Position numbers and translations under genes: made by a program. Positions 12,172 to 19,769 of a stretch of 22,073 bases of DNA are shown one piece after another (the stretch's first letter is position 1; each line of letters starts with the position of its first letter). The notes beneath the pieces are model-generated. The model saw only the letters and a list, made by a program, of their open reading frames with translations. It was not told the origin of the DNA and made no database searches. Source of the stretch: Clostridium sp. UBA4548 (GTDB taxonomy: Bacteria; Bacillota; Clostridia; Clostridiales; Clostridiaceae); the NCBI RefSeq assembly GCF_002387895.1, contig NZ_DGLI01000033.1:1-22073 (forward strand). Reading direction: 5' to 3'.

Positions 12172-14803
12172 TTTTAACACTTTTGAGGGAAGAAACATTT
12201 ATTCCCATAAAAGGTGTATTAGAATGGATTTAGATTTAGAAGGATATTGTGAAATACCTAGCAAGTCCATTCCGGGTTTTAATGAAAGTCTTGTTAATGC
12301 CATTCCAGAGTTAAAGACTCATCGTTGTGGAATCGATGAGGAGGGTGGCTTTGTCAAAAGGTTAAAAGAAGGAACATACTTAGCACATATTTGTGAACAT
12401 TGTATAATAGCTATTCAAAACAGGTTAGGATTAGATGCAAAGTATGGAAAGGCAAGAGAAATTCAAGGAGATAATTATTATATTATATTTGAATATATAT
12501 ACCCAAATACTGCTTTGCATATAGGAAAAACCATAGTAGAATTTGTTAATTCTCTTATAAAAGGATCTGAGGTTAATTTAAATGAAAGAGTAGAGGAAAT
12601 TAAAAAAACTTTATTAAAAGAGCAAATTGGACCAAGTACCCTTGCTATTTGTGAGGAAGCTAAAAAAAGAGGTATACCAGTATTAAAAATTGGAAATGGG
12701 AGTATTTTCCAATTAGGATATGGAAAGTTTGGAAAAAGAATAGAAGCCACCATTGGTGAAAATACAGGTACTATAGCTGTGGATGCGGCATGCGATAAAT
12801 ATCTAACAAAACAAATACTTGAAGTTCAGTGTTTACCAGTTGCACAAGGAACAAAAATTAACAGTGTTATGGATTTATTAGAAGAAGCAATGTGTATAGA
12901 GTTTCCTTTAGTGCTTAAGCCACAGTTTGGCAACCAAGGCAAAGGAGTTTATGCAAACATTAAAGATGAGAAAGAATTACTTAAATGCTATAAGATACTT
13001 TCTAAAGAGTATAAAGATATAATTATGGAAAAATATGTTCAAGGAGATGACTATAGAGTTTGTGTAGTGGATGGTCAGGTGGTTGCAGTTTCTAAAAGAA
13101 CTCCACCATTTATAATTGGAGATGGTAAGAACACAATAAAACAGCTAATTGAAGAACTAAATAAAGATATTCTTAGAGGGGAAGGCCACGAAAAACCACT
13201 TACAAAAATTAAAATAGATGATAAAATGCTTCAGCATATTGGGAAAAAGGGATATAACTTAAACACAATTTTAGAGAAAGATGAAGAAACAACTCTAAGA
13301 GAGAATGCAAACTTATCAACTGGTGGTATGGCTCTTGATTGCACAGATATAATTTGTAGAGAAAACGTAGAAATCTGTCAAAGGGCAGCTTCGGCAATTG
13401 GATTAGATATCTGTGGAATTGATATAATCTGTAAAGATATTAGTAAACCTTTAGGTGATGAAGGGGTAATTGTAGAAATTAATGCTGCACCAGGAATAAG
13501 AATGCATCACTATCCTTCTATGGGTAAGAGTAGAAATGTAGCAGAAAAGATAGTAGATATGTTATTTAAGGATAGCACAGAAACTTTTCCTATTGTATCA
13601 ATTACTGGTACTAATGGTAAAACTACTACTACAAGATTAATAAGTCATGTAATGCAACTTTGGGGACGTAAGGTAGGGATGACCACAACAGGTGGCATTT
13701 ATATCAATAACAAATGCATAAGAAAAGGTGATACAACAGGACCACAAAGTGCAAAAACTATATTGTTCAATAGGGAAATAGATGCAGCGGTGCTAGAAAC
13801 CGCAAGAGGTGGGCTTGTTCGCTCAGGTCTTGCCTATGACCTAGCAGATGTTAGTGTAATCACCAATATAACAGATGATCATCTTGGGATAGATGGAATT
13901 GACACCCTAGAGAACTTAGCACATGTAAAATCTCTAGTTGGAGAAGCTGTAAAACCTGATGGTTATGTAATTTTAAATGCTGATGATGAAATGAGCTTAA
14001 CTATCATAGACAAAATGAAAAGCCACATTATCTTTTTCTCTAAGGATAAAGAAAACCCATATCTTCAAAATAACATACAAAAAGGTGGATATGGAGTATA
14101 TGTAGAAGATGGATGTCTATGTATTGAACATGAAGAAAGTAAGATTAATCTTATGAGTATAAAGGATATAGGAATAACCTTTGATGGTAATCTTCAATAT
14201 AATGTAGAAAATGCTATGGCGGCTTGTGGTGCATTAGTAGGATTAGGTGTAGATTATGAAGTAATTAAAAATGGTTTAGCTACTTTCTATTGTAATGAAG
14301 AACTTAATCCAGGAAGATTTAATGTATACAAAGTAGGGGAAATAACAGTAGTACTAGATTATGGGCATAATGTTGAAGGCTATAAAGCTGTTATGGAAGG
14401 ATTAAGAAATATTAAGAAAAATAGATTAATTGGCGTTATTGGAGTGCCAGGAGACAGATTAAATAGAAATATTGAAGATTTGGGAAAGATTTCTTCTCAA
14501 TACTTTGATTATATTTACATTAAGGAGGACTTAGATAAAAGAGGACGAAAAGAAGGAGAAGTAGCTGAAATTCTTCGACAAGGGGTAATATCAACTGGCT
14601 ATAAGAAAGAGGCTCTTAATATTATATTAAATGAAAAAGATGCTTTAAGATTGGCTATAGAGAATAGCGAGCCAGGAGATATAGTTGTTGTATTCTTTGA
14701 AGAATATGGTCCATTAGTAGATTTAATTAGGGAAAAAATAGAAGAAATTAATATGGACAGTTATAAATATATAGCTTATAAGAATATATCAGGGTTAGCA
14801 TAA
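12158..14803 (+). CDS. cphA: cyanophycin synthetase
   Basis: 881 residues from ATG 12158, with AAGGAGG just upstream inside the end of cphB. The enzyme makes multi-L-arginyl-poly-L-aspartate from Asp, Arg and ATP. Domains: an N-terminal domain (1 to about 160); an ATP-grasp domain (about 205-475) with LVLKPQFGNQGKG and the Mg-binding VEINAAPGIRMH (439-450) for Asp addition; and a Mur-ligase-like domain (about 480-875) with the P-loop GTNGKTTTT (484-492), ARGGLVRSGLAY and DYGHNVEGY for Arg addition. The N-terminal HICEH motif (H77, E80, H81) corresponds to the cryptic hydrolase site reported to make primers in some CphA enzymes. All three sites look intact. In C. perfringens, cyanophycin has been implicated in spore assembly. 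A terminator follows. Confidence 0.97.
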   Translation: MKINSFNTFEGRNIYSHKRCIRMDLDLEGYCEIPSKSIPGFNESLVNAIPELKTHRCGIDEEGGFVKRLKEGTYLAHICEHCIIAIQNRLGLDAKYGKAREIQGDNYYIIFEYIYPNTALHIGKTIVEFVNSLIKGSEVNLNERVEEIKKTLLKEQIGPSTLAICEEAKKRGIPVLKIGNGSIFQLGYGKFGKRIEATIGENTGTIAVDAACDKYLTKQILEVQCLPVAQGTKINSVMDLLEEAMCIEFPLVLKPQFGNQGKGVYANIKDEKELLKCYKILSKEYKDIIMEKYVQGDDYRVCVVDGQVVAVSKRTPPFIIGDGKNTIKQLIEELNKDILRGEGHEKPLTKIKIDDKMLQHIGKKGYNLNTILEKDEETTLRENANLSTGGMALDCTDIICRENVEICQRAASAIGLDICGIDIICKDISKPLGDEGVIVEINAAPGIRMHHYPSMGKSRNVAEKIVDMLFKDSTETFPIVSITGTNGKTTTTRLISHVMQLWGRKVGMTTTGGIYINNKCIRKGDTTGPQSAKTILFNREIDAAVLETARGGLVRSGLAYDLADVSVITNITDDHLGIDGIDTLENLAHVKSLVGEAVKPDGYVILNADDEMSLTIIDKMKSHIIFFSKDKENPYLQNNIQKGGYGVYVEDGCLCIEHEESKINLMSIKDIGITFDGNLQYNVENAMAACGALVGLGVDYEVIKNGLATFYCNEELNPGRFNVYKVGEITVVLDYGHNVEGYKAVMEGLRNIKKNRLIGVIGVPGDRLNRNIEDLGKISSQYFDYIYIKEDLDKRGRKEGEVAEILRQGVISTGYKKEALNIILNEKDALRLAIENSEPGDIVVVFFEEYGPLVDLIREKIEEINMDSYKYIAYKNISGLA

Positions 14804-14838
14804 ATTAAATAAGTTTTTAACACTAACAAAATCAAAAC

Positions 14839-14873
14839 AAGGATAGCACTACAAGATGCTATCCTTTATCTTT
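14839..14873 (+). terminator. intrinsic terminator of cphBA
   Basis: AAGGATAGCA (14839-14848) pairs perfectly with TGCTATCCTT (14857-14866) around an 8-base loop, followed by a T-rich tail. Confidence 0.88.
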
Positions 14874-14961
14874 AGCATAAACATTTTAAATTTAAATAGT
14901 ATTTTTACTACCACTTCAACAAAAAAACGATACAATATGAAAATATATCAATAAACTTAAA

Positions 14962-14976
14962 AATTTTCAGAGAATT
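14962..14976. promoter_or_regulatory. near-consensus CodY box
   Basis: AATTTTCAGAGAATT matches the CodY consensus AATTTTCWGAAAATT at 14 of 15 positions. It lies 149 bases upstream of the CNNM/CorC-like gene. CodY is conserved in Clostridium; in so AT-rich a region a chance match is possible, but a single mismatch is unusual. Confidence 0.5.
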
Positions 14977-15124
14977 TAAGTATATAAGGACTTATAATTT
15001 TTAATTTGTGCAAAATAATAATATGATAATTATAAAATATTAATATGGAGAAACTTTGAAAAAACTAAAATACTTAAATTGATTTAATTAAATTTCACAT
15101 AATCAGTTGCAAGGGGGACAGGTA

Positions 15125-16438
15125 ATGAACTCAAGTTCTAACAACAGTATTGTATTTCAAATGATATTAATAGGTATTCTTACTATTATAAATGCTTTCT
15201 TTGCATCTGCAGAAATGGCCATAGTATCACTGAATAAAAATAGGCTTAAAATTCTTTCTGATGAGGGTAATGATAAGGCAATTTTACTAGAAAAACTTAT
15301 GGAAGAACCGAGTAGATTTTTAGCTACAATTCAAGTTGGAATAACTCTAGCAGGATTTTTTGCCAGTGCTTCAGCCGCCACCGGATTATCAACTAGATTT
15401 TCAAGCTATTTAAGTAAATATAATATACCATATAGTAGTAAGATTTCAATAATAATTATAACCATTATACTCTCATATTTTACTCTTGTATTTGGAGAGT
15501 TATACCCTAAAAGAATAGCTCTACAAAAGTCAGAGGCAATTGCAATGTTTGCAGTTAAGCCAATAGTTTATATTTCAAAAATCACTATTCCTTTTGTTAA
15601 ATTGTTGTCTAACTCAACTAATTTATTAGTTAGAATATCAGGTATTCAAATTGAGAATCTGGAAGAGAAAGTTTCGAAGGAAGAAATACGTTCATTAATT
15701 GAAGTGGGTCAAGAACATGGGGTAATAAATGAGACAGAAAAAGAAATGATAGAAAGTATTTTTGAATTTGACAATACCATTGCTGAAGAAATAATGACAC
15801 CTAGAACAGAGGTGTTTTTAATAGATATAAATTCACCTTCTGAAAAAATTTTAGAGGAACTACTTGAAGAAAAGTATTCTAGAATTCCAGTATACGAGGA
15901 AGATGTAGATAATATTATTGGAATTTTATATATGAAAGACTTTATTATTGAAGCAAGTATACATGGTTTTGATAAGGTTGATATAAGAAGCATACTTAGA
16001 ACTCCATATTTTGTTCCAGTTACAAAAAATATAGATAATCTTTTTAAACAGCTACAGAAGTCTAATAACCATATGGCAATTTTAATTGATGAATATGGTG
16101 GCTTTGCTGGTATTGTTACTATTGAGGATTTAATAGAAGAAGTTATGGGGAATATATTTGATGAGTATGATGATGCTGAACCCTACATAAAAAAAATTGA
16201 TACTGATACCTATATTGTAAATGGATTATTATCCATAAATGAGGTTAATGATTATTTCAGCATCAACTTACAGTCAGAACACTCAGATACTATCGGTGGA
16301 TTTGTAGTAGATTTGATTGATAATATTCCTAGCGAAGTTAATGAAACAGTTGAATACGGCGGTATAATTTTTAAAGTTGAAGAAGTGAAAGAGAAAAGAA
16401 TTGAAAAGGTTAGAATAATTATTAAAGGGGAAATATAG
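15125..16438 (+). CDS. CNNM/CorC-type membrane protein (DUF21-CBS-CorC_HlyC), "hemolysin family"
   Basis: 437 residues from ATG 15125, preceded by AAGGGGG; an in-frame TTG at 15107 precedes this ribosome site. Domains in order: a DUF21 membrane domain (about 8-175) with hydrophobic segments near 10-30, 66-85, 107-125 and 138-160 and the family motif GELYPKR (125-131); a CBS pair (about 220-340) with MTPRTEV (224-230), RIPVYEED and IDEYGGFAGIVTIEDL (321-336); and a C-terminal CorC_HlyC domain (about 352-437). Homologues in bacteria and archaea are implicated in Mg2+ transport or export; the TlyC/hemolysin name is historical. It is a single-gene unit with its own terminator and possible CodY control. 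Confidence 0.93.
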   Translation: MNSSSNNSIVFQMILIGILTIINAFFASAEMAIVSLNKNRLKILSDEGNDKAILLEKLMEEPSRFLATIQVGITLAGFFASASAATGLSTRFSSYLSKYNIPYSSKISIIIITIILSYFTLVFGELYPKRIALQKSEAIAMFAVKPIVYISKITIPFVKLLSNSTNLLVRISGIQIENLEEKVSKEEIRSLIEVGQEHGVINETEKEMIESIFEFDNTIAEEIMTPRTEVFLIDINSPSEKILEELLEEKYSRIPVYEEDVDNIIGILYMKDFIIEASIHGFDKVDIRSILRTPYFVPVTKNIDNLFKQLQKSNNHMAILIDEYGGFAGIVTIEDLIEEVMGNIFDEYDDAEPYIKKIDTDTYIVNGLLSINEVNDYFSINLQSEHSDTIGGFVVDLIDNIPSEVNETVEYGGIIFKVEEVKEKRIEKVRIIIKGEI

Positions 16439-16457
16439 GTTTTCCCCTTTAATTTTT
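16424..16457 (+). terminator. terminator overlapping the end of the CBS protein gene
   Basis: AAAGGGGAAA (16424-16433) and TTTCCCCTTT (16441-16450) pair perfectly, followed by AATTTTTT. The left arm lies inside the last codons and the stop codon TAG (16436-16438) is in the loop. Confidence 0.9.
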
Positions 16458-16751
16458 TATCATTAGACTTTATAATAAAATTGATGTAAAAATTTTTAAT
16501 TTATACTTTATTATTGTAAAATAGTTCAAAAATCAAACAAATAGTAATTTTTCAATTCTATTGGGAGTATTAGCCAACTAAATTGTAAACCTTATAATTT
16601 AGTAAATATAAAATTAGTTGTATGATTGTAAGTTTCTAAGGTAAGAGATATATCTTAGAAAATATTAGGGACAAGGAGCATGTGTAATACTGGCAATAAA
16701 TTTGGTTCCTTATGTTTAAAGTTTAAAAATTATGTAGTTAGGGGTTAAAGA
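16451..16751 (+). other. leader region of the two-component operon
   Basis: TATAAT at 16593-16598 is a possible -10 with a weak -35, implying a leader of about 145 bases. Within it TTTCTAAG (16633-16640) and CTTAGAAA (16654-16661) form a perfect 8-bp inverted repeat with a 13-base loop. I see no gene and cannot identify the repeat as a known operator. Confidence 0.4.
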
Positions 16752-17447
16752 ATGGATAAAAAAGTTTTAATTGTAGATGATGAGAAATATATTCTAGAAT
16801 TACTACAAGTAAATCTAGAGAGTAACGGGTTTGAAGTTATAACTTGTGATAAGGGTAATGAAGTTATAGGTATTTGTGAGGAGGCTATGCCAGATGTTAT
16901 TTTGCTTGATTTAATGTTGCCAGGCTTAGATGGCCTTGAAATTTGCAAAAAAGTTAGGAATCACCCTAAACTTTTTAATACAGTAATTATAATGATTACT
17001 GCTAGGGGTGATGAAATTGATAAAGTAGTAGGCTTAGAACTTGGGGCAGATGATTATATGTCTAAACCCTTTAGCGTACGTGAAGTAATTGCAAGAATTA
17101 AAGCTATATTTCGAAGAATAGATGCTAAAGGAAGTAATACATCTTTAAATATTTGCACTAAAAATGATAGTCTTAGAATTGACTATGAAACGGGCGAAGT
17201 GTTTGTGGCTGATGAAAAAGTAAATTTATCCTACATGGAGTTTAAATTACTAGAAGTGCTAGCTCATAATAGAGGAAATATTGTGCAAAGGCAGGAGCTT
17301 TTTAGACAGGTTTGGGGTTATGAGTTAATAGAAGAGACTAGAACCTTGGATGTACATATTAGAAAGCTGAGAAAGAAATTAGGTGATGATGAAAAGTATC
17401 CAAACTTAATTGAGACAGTAAGGGGATTAGGTTATAAGCTAAAATAA
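16752..17447 (+). CDS. OmpR/PhoB-family response regulator (PhoP/WalR-like)
   Basis: 231-residue cytoplasmic DNA-binding response regulator. The receiver domain (1 to about 118) has the acidic pair D9-D10, phospho-acceptor D53 (LLDLMLPGLDG), T83 (ITARG) and K105 (SKPFS), so it should be phosphorylatable. The C-terminal winged helix (about 133-231) has the OmpR features LSYMEFKLLEVL and TLDVHIRKLRKKL, ending GLGYKLK. ATG 16752 follows a modest AGGGG site. The sensor kinase gene follows after 47 bases, so they form one operon. Sequence style resembles PhoP of phosphate response systems, but there are no pst, phoU or other phosphate genes here, so the stimulus is not established. Confidence 0.95.
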   Translation: MDKKVLIVDDEKYILELLQVNLESNGFEVITCDKGNEVIGICEEAMPDVILLDLMLPGLDGLEICKKVRNHPKLFNTVIIMITARGDEIDKVVGLELGADDYMSKPFSVREVIARIKAIFRRIDAKGSNTSLNICTKNDSLRIDYETGEVFVADEKVNLSYMEFKLLEVLAHNRGNIVQRQELFRQVWGYELIEETRTLDVHIRKLRKKLGDDEKYPNLIETVRGLGYKLK

Positions 17448-17494
17448 AACTACAGTTTTAAATATAAATATACATTGTACTAGGAGTTGTGCAG

Positions 17495-19252
17495 ATGAAA
17501 AAGAAGCTAATTGCTGGATGTTTAATAGTAATATTAGTAAGTTCTGTAATTACGGGAGTATTAGCTATAGGATTAATAAGGCAATCTCTTATTAATAGTG
17601 CTTCCGATCGATTAATAAGCAATGGATACCTAATTAATAAAGTTTTAATTAATAGACAACATGAGGAGATAAATTATAAAGACTTTGCTAAAGAGTTACA
17701 GCGAGAAACAAGTCAAAGAATTACTTTTATAGACTCAAAGGGGCAGCTTATTGCTGATTCCATGGACAACATTGAATTTCATAGCATTAATGGAAATCCA
17801 GAGTTAGAAAGTTCCTTAAAGGGCAATAAAACTGTATTAGTTAACAATGGTATAAATGGAGAAACATATGTTTCAGTGGTTATGCCTGCAGTACAGGTAC
17901 AAAACAATGTAATAATAGTAAGACTTCAAAGTCCCTTAGATTATCTTCATAAACTTACTCAAATATTAATTAGAAATATAGGTTTTGCAATAATTATTGG
18001 TATTTTCACCACTATAAGTATTGGATATGCCTATAGTAAAAGAATTTTAAAGCCAATAAATGATATAACTACAGTTTCTAAGCAAATTGCTAAAGGTAAC
18101 TTTAAAAAAAGAGTTGTAATAAATACTGGTGATGAAATAGAGGATATGGGTAATACATTTAATTATATGGCAGAGACTATTGAAAGTAATATAAATATGT
18201 TGAATTATAGAAACTTAAAGTTAAGAGCAATAACCATTGGTATGGTAGATGGGATTTTAGCCTTTGATACCAGTGGCAATATAATCTTAATAAATGAGTT
18301 AGCTAAAGATATTCTTAATTTAGATGAAGATACTTTAGAAGGAGCTAATATTTATAACTTAATCCATAACGATTCCATACTAGCGCTTATTGAAGCAACT
18401 TTAAAGGGGGAACCTCATGAAACTAAGGAGATGACCTTTAAGTTTGATCCAGCTTTTGTGTATCAAGTAAAGACAAATTTATTTTCTTACGAAGGCACCC
18501 CAGAAAATAAAGGTGTAGTTCTAGTTTTTGAGGATATTACAGAAATAAAGAAATCAGAAAGTTTAAAAAGAGATTTTATAATTAATGCATCCCATGAACT
18601 TAAGACTCCACTTACTACCATTAGCGGATTTTTAGAGACCCTAAGACTCGGAAATTATAAAAGTGAAGAGCAAAGAGAAAGATTTATGAACATTATTGAA
18701 TCTGAAACTAATAGGTTAAAGACGTTGACACAGAATATGTTAAATCTTGCAGTATTAGAAAACGTTCATGACTATGATGAAGAGGGCTGCACAAATTTAA
18801 ATATAAATTGTATATTTAAAGAACTAAAGAGTGTAGTAGAATATTTAGCAGAAAGCAAAAATATAAATCTTCACTTTGATATTCCAGAAGACTTTGAACT
18901 AAAACTGTGTAATAAGGATTGGTTTAAGCAGTTGTTTTTAAACTTAATTCATAATGCAATAAAATATACTCCTACAGGTGGAAATGTACGTGTAAGTTGT
19001 ACCATAAAACAAAAGGAAGCTATATTTATAGTAGAAGATGATGGTGTTGGAATTAGTGAAGAAGACTTATCTAGAATATTTCATAGATTCTATAGAGTAG
19101 ATAAATCTAGGGCTAATGAAATTGATGGAACTGGATTAGGGCTTGCAATTGTAAAACATATTGTAAAGGTACTTAAAGGTAAAATTACTGTTGAAAGTCA
19201 AGTTGGAAAAGGTAGTCGATTTACAGTTTTTTTACCAGTTAATAAAAATTAG
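17495..19252 (+). CDS. PhoR/WalK-type sensor histidine kinase
   Basis: 585 residues from ATG 17495; AGGAG at 17482-17486 is eight bases away, while the in-frame GTG at 17489 is too close. Order: TM helix 1 (about 4-28), an extracytoplasmic sensor region of about 130 residues (30-158), TM helix 2 (about 160-180), HAMP (182-235), PAS (243-355), HisKA with phospho-acceptor H367 in NASHELKTPLTTISGFLETL, and HATPase_c with N-box NLIHNAIKYTP, DDGVGIS, FHRFYRVDKS and GTGLGLAIV. All catalytic boxes are intact. The HELKTPLTTISGFLETL phospho-acceptor segment is typical of PhoR/PnpS kinases, which suggests but does not prove phosphate sensing. It is co-transcribed with the regulator upstream. Confidence 0.95.
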   Translation: MKKKLIAGCLIVILVSSVITGVLAIGLIRQSLINSASDRLISNGYLINKVLINRQHEEINYKDFAKELQRETSQRITFIDSKGQLIADSMDNIEFHSINGNPELESSLKGNKTVLVNNGINGETYVSVVMPAVQVQNNVIIVRLQSPLDYLHKLTQILIRNIGFAIIIGIFTTISIGYAYSKRILKPINDITTVSKQIAKGNFKKRVVINTGDEIEDMGNTFNYMAETIESNINMLNYRNLKLRAITIGMVDGILAFDTSGNIILINELAKDILNLDEDTLEGANIYNLIHNDSILALIEATLKGEPHETKEMTFKFDPAFVYQVKTNLFSYEGTPENKGVVLVFEDITEIKKSESLKRDFIINASHELKTPLTTISGFLETLRLGNYKSEEQRERFMNIIESETNRLKTLTQNMLNLAVLENVHDYDEEGCTNLNINCIFKELKSVVEYLAESKNINLHFDIPEDFELKLCNKDWFKQLFLNLIHNAIKYTPTGGNVRVSCTIKQKEAIFIVEDDGVGISEEDLSRIFHRFYRVDKSRANEIDGTGLGLAIVKHIVKVLKGKITVESQVGKGSRFTVFLPVNKN

Positions 19253-19304
19253 GGGCAAAAGAAAATACTTATTTTTTGCATCATAAAATATTTTGAAGTA
19301 AGGG

Positions 19305-19371
19305 AACAAGCTACGAGTTATTCTAGATTTAATAATTTATATTGAGTCTAGAAGCTAATTTCCAGCTTGTT
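19305..19371. repeat. two-layer inverted repeat after the kinase gene
   Basis: AACAAGCT (19305-19312) pairs with AGCTTGTT (19364-19371), and inside it TCTAGA (19322-19327) pairs with TCTAGA (19347-19352). No T-run follows, so it is not a standard terminator. Confidence 0.55.
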
Positions 19372-19648
19372 TACTTATGTAAGCATATTGGAAGGTCTAA
19401 ATTTAGAAATAATAGTACGTTTGTTTTATAAAGGATAGTGAGAGTAAAGGTATAGATTTTACTAAACTGTATAAAATCCTAAGAGTTTAATTTTTATTTT
19501 GCAAGTACTTTAAAATTCTAAAAATGTTTCGATTATAAACATAGGAGTACTTAGAGATAAATATAAAGGCTCTCCTGTATTATGGACATCTTTTAAAATG
19601 ACTTGTCTATATCTGAGTATGTTTAGTGTTGTTTTGCATTAATAGAAG

Positions 19649-19679
19649 CTATCTATCTTATTAAGATAGACAGTTTTTT
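19649..19679 (+). terminator. strong intrinsic terminator without an adjacent gene
   Basis: CTATCTATCTT (19649-19659) pairs with AAGATAGACAG (19663-19673) with one mismatch, followed by six T's. It lies about 400 bases after the kinase stop codon and 91 bases before the GGDEF-EAL start. Confidence 0.85.
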
Positions 19680-19769
19680 ATATAACATTAGGTAACTTTT
19701 TTATTTATGACTTGTTATTTTCCTATAGATGACTTAACTAAGAAGTGACAAATTTAAGGAGCTACATTT

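Larger units (their letters stand above)
14804..15124 (+). other. intergenic region between cphA and the CBS membrane protein gene
   Basis: Contains the cphBA terminator, a near-consensus CodY box (14962-14976) and a very AT-rich stretch with several TATAAT-like words around 15020-15045, none with a clear -35. No gene or RNA is recognised. Confidence 0.55.
19253..19769 (+). other. 517-base gap with hairpins and an isolated terminator
   Basis: A weak GCAAAA/TTTTGC hairpin with T-run (19255-19279) directly follows the kinase gene. A two-layer inverted repeat follows at 19305-19371. The next 270 bases are unexplained: no open frame with a ribosome site, and no known RNA I can recognise. A strong terminator at 19649-19679 precedes the short leader of the GGDEF-EAL gene. 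It could be a long 3' UTR or hold a small RNA. Confidence 0.5.
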
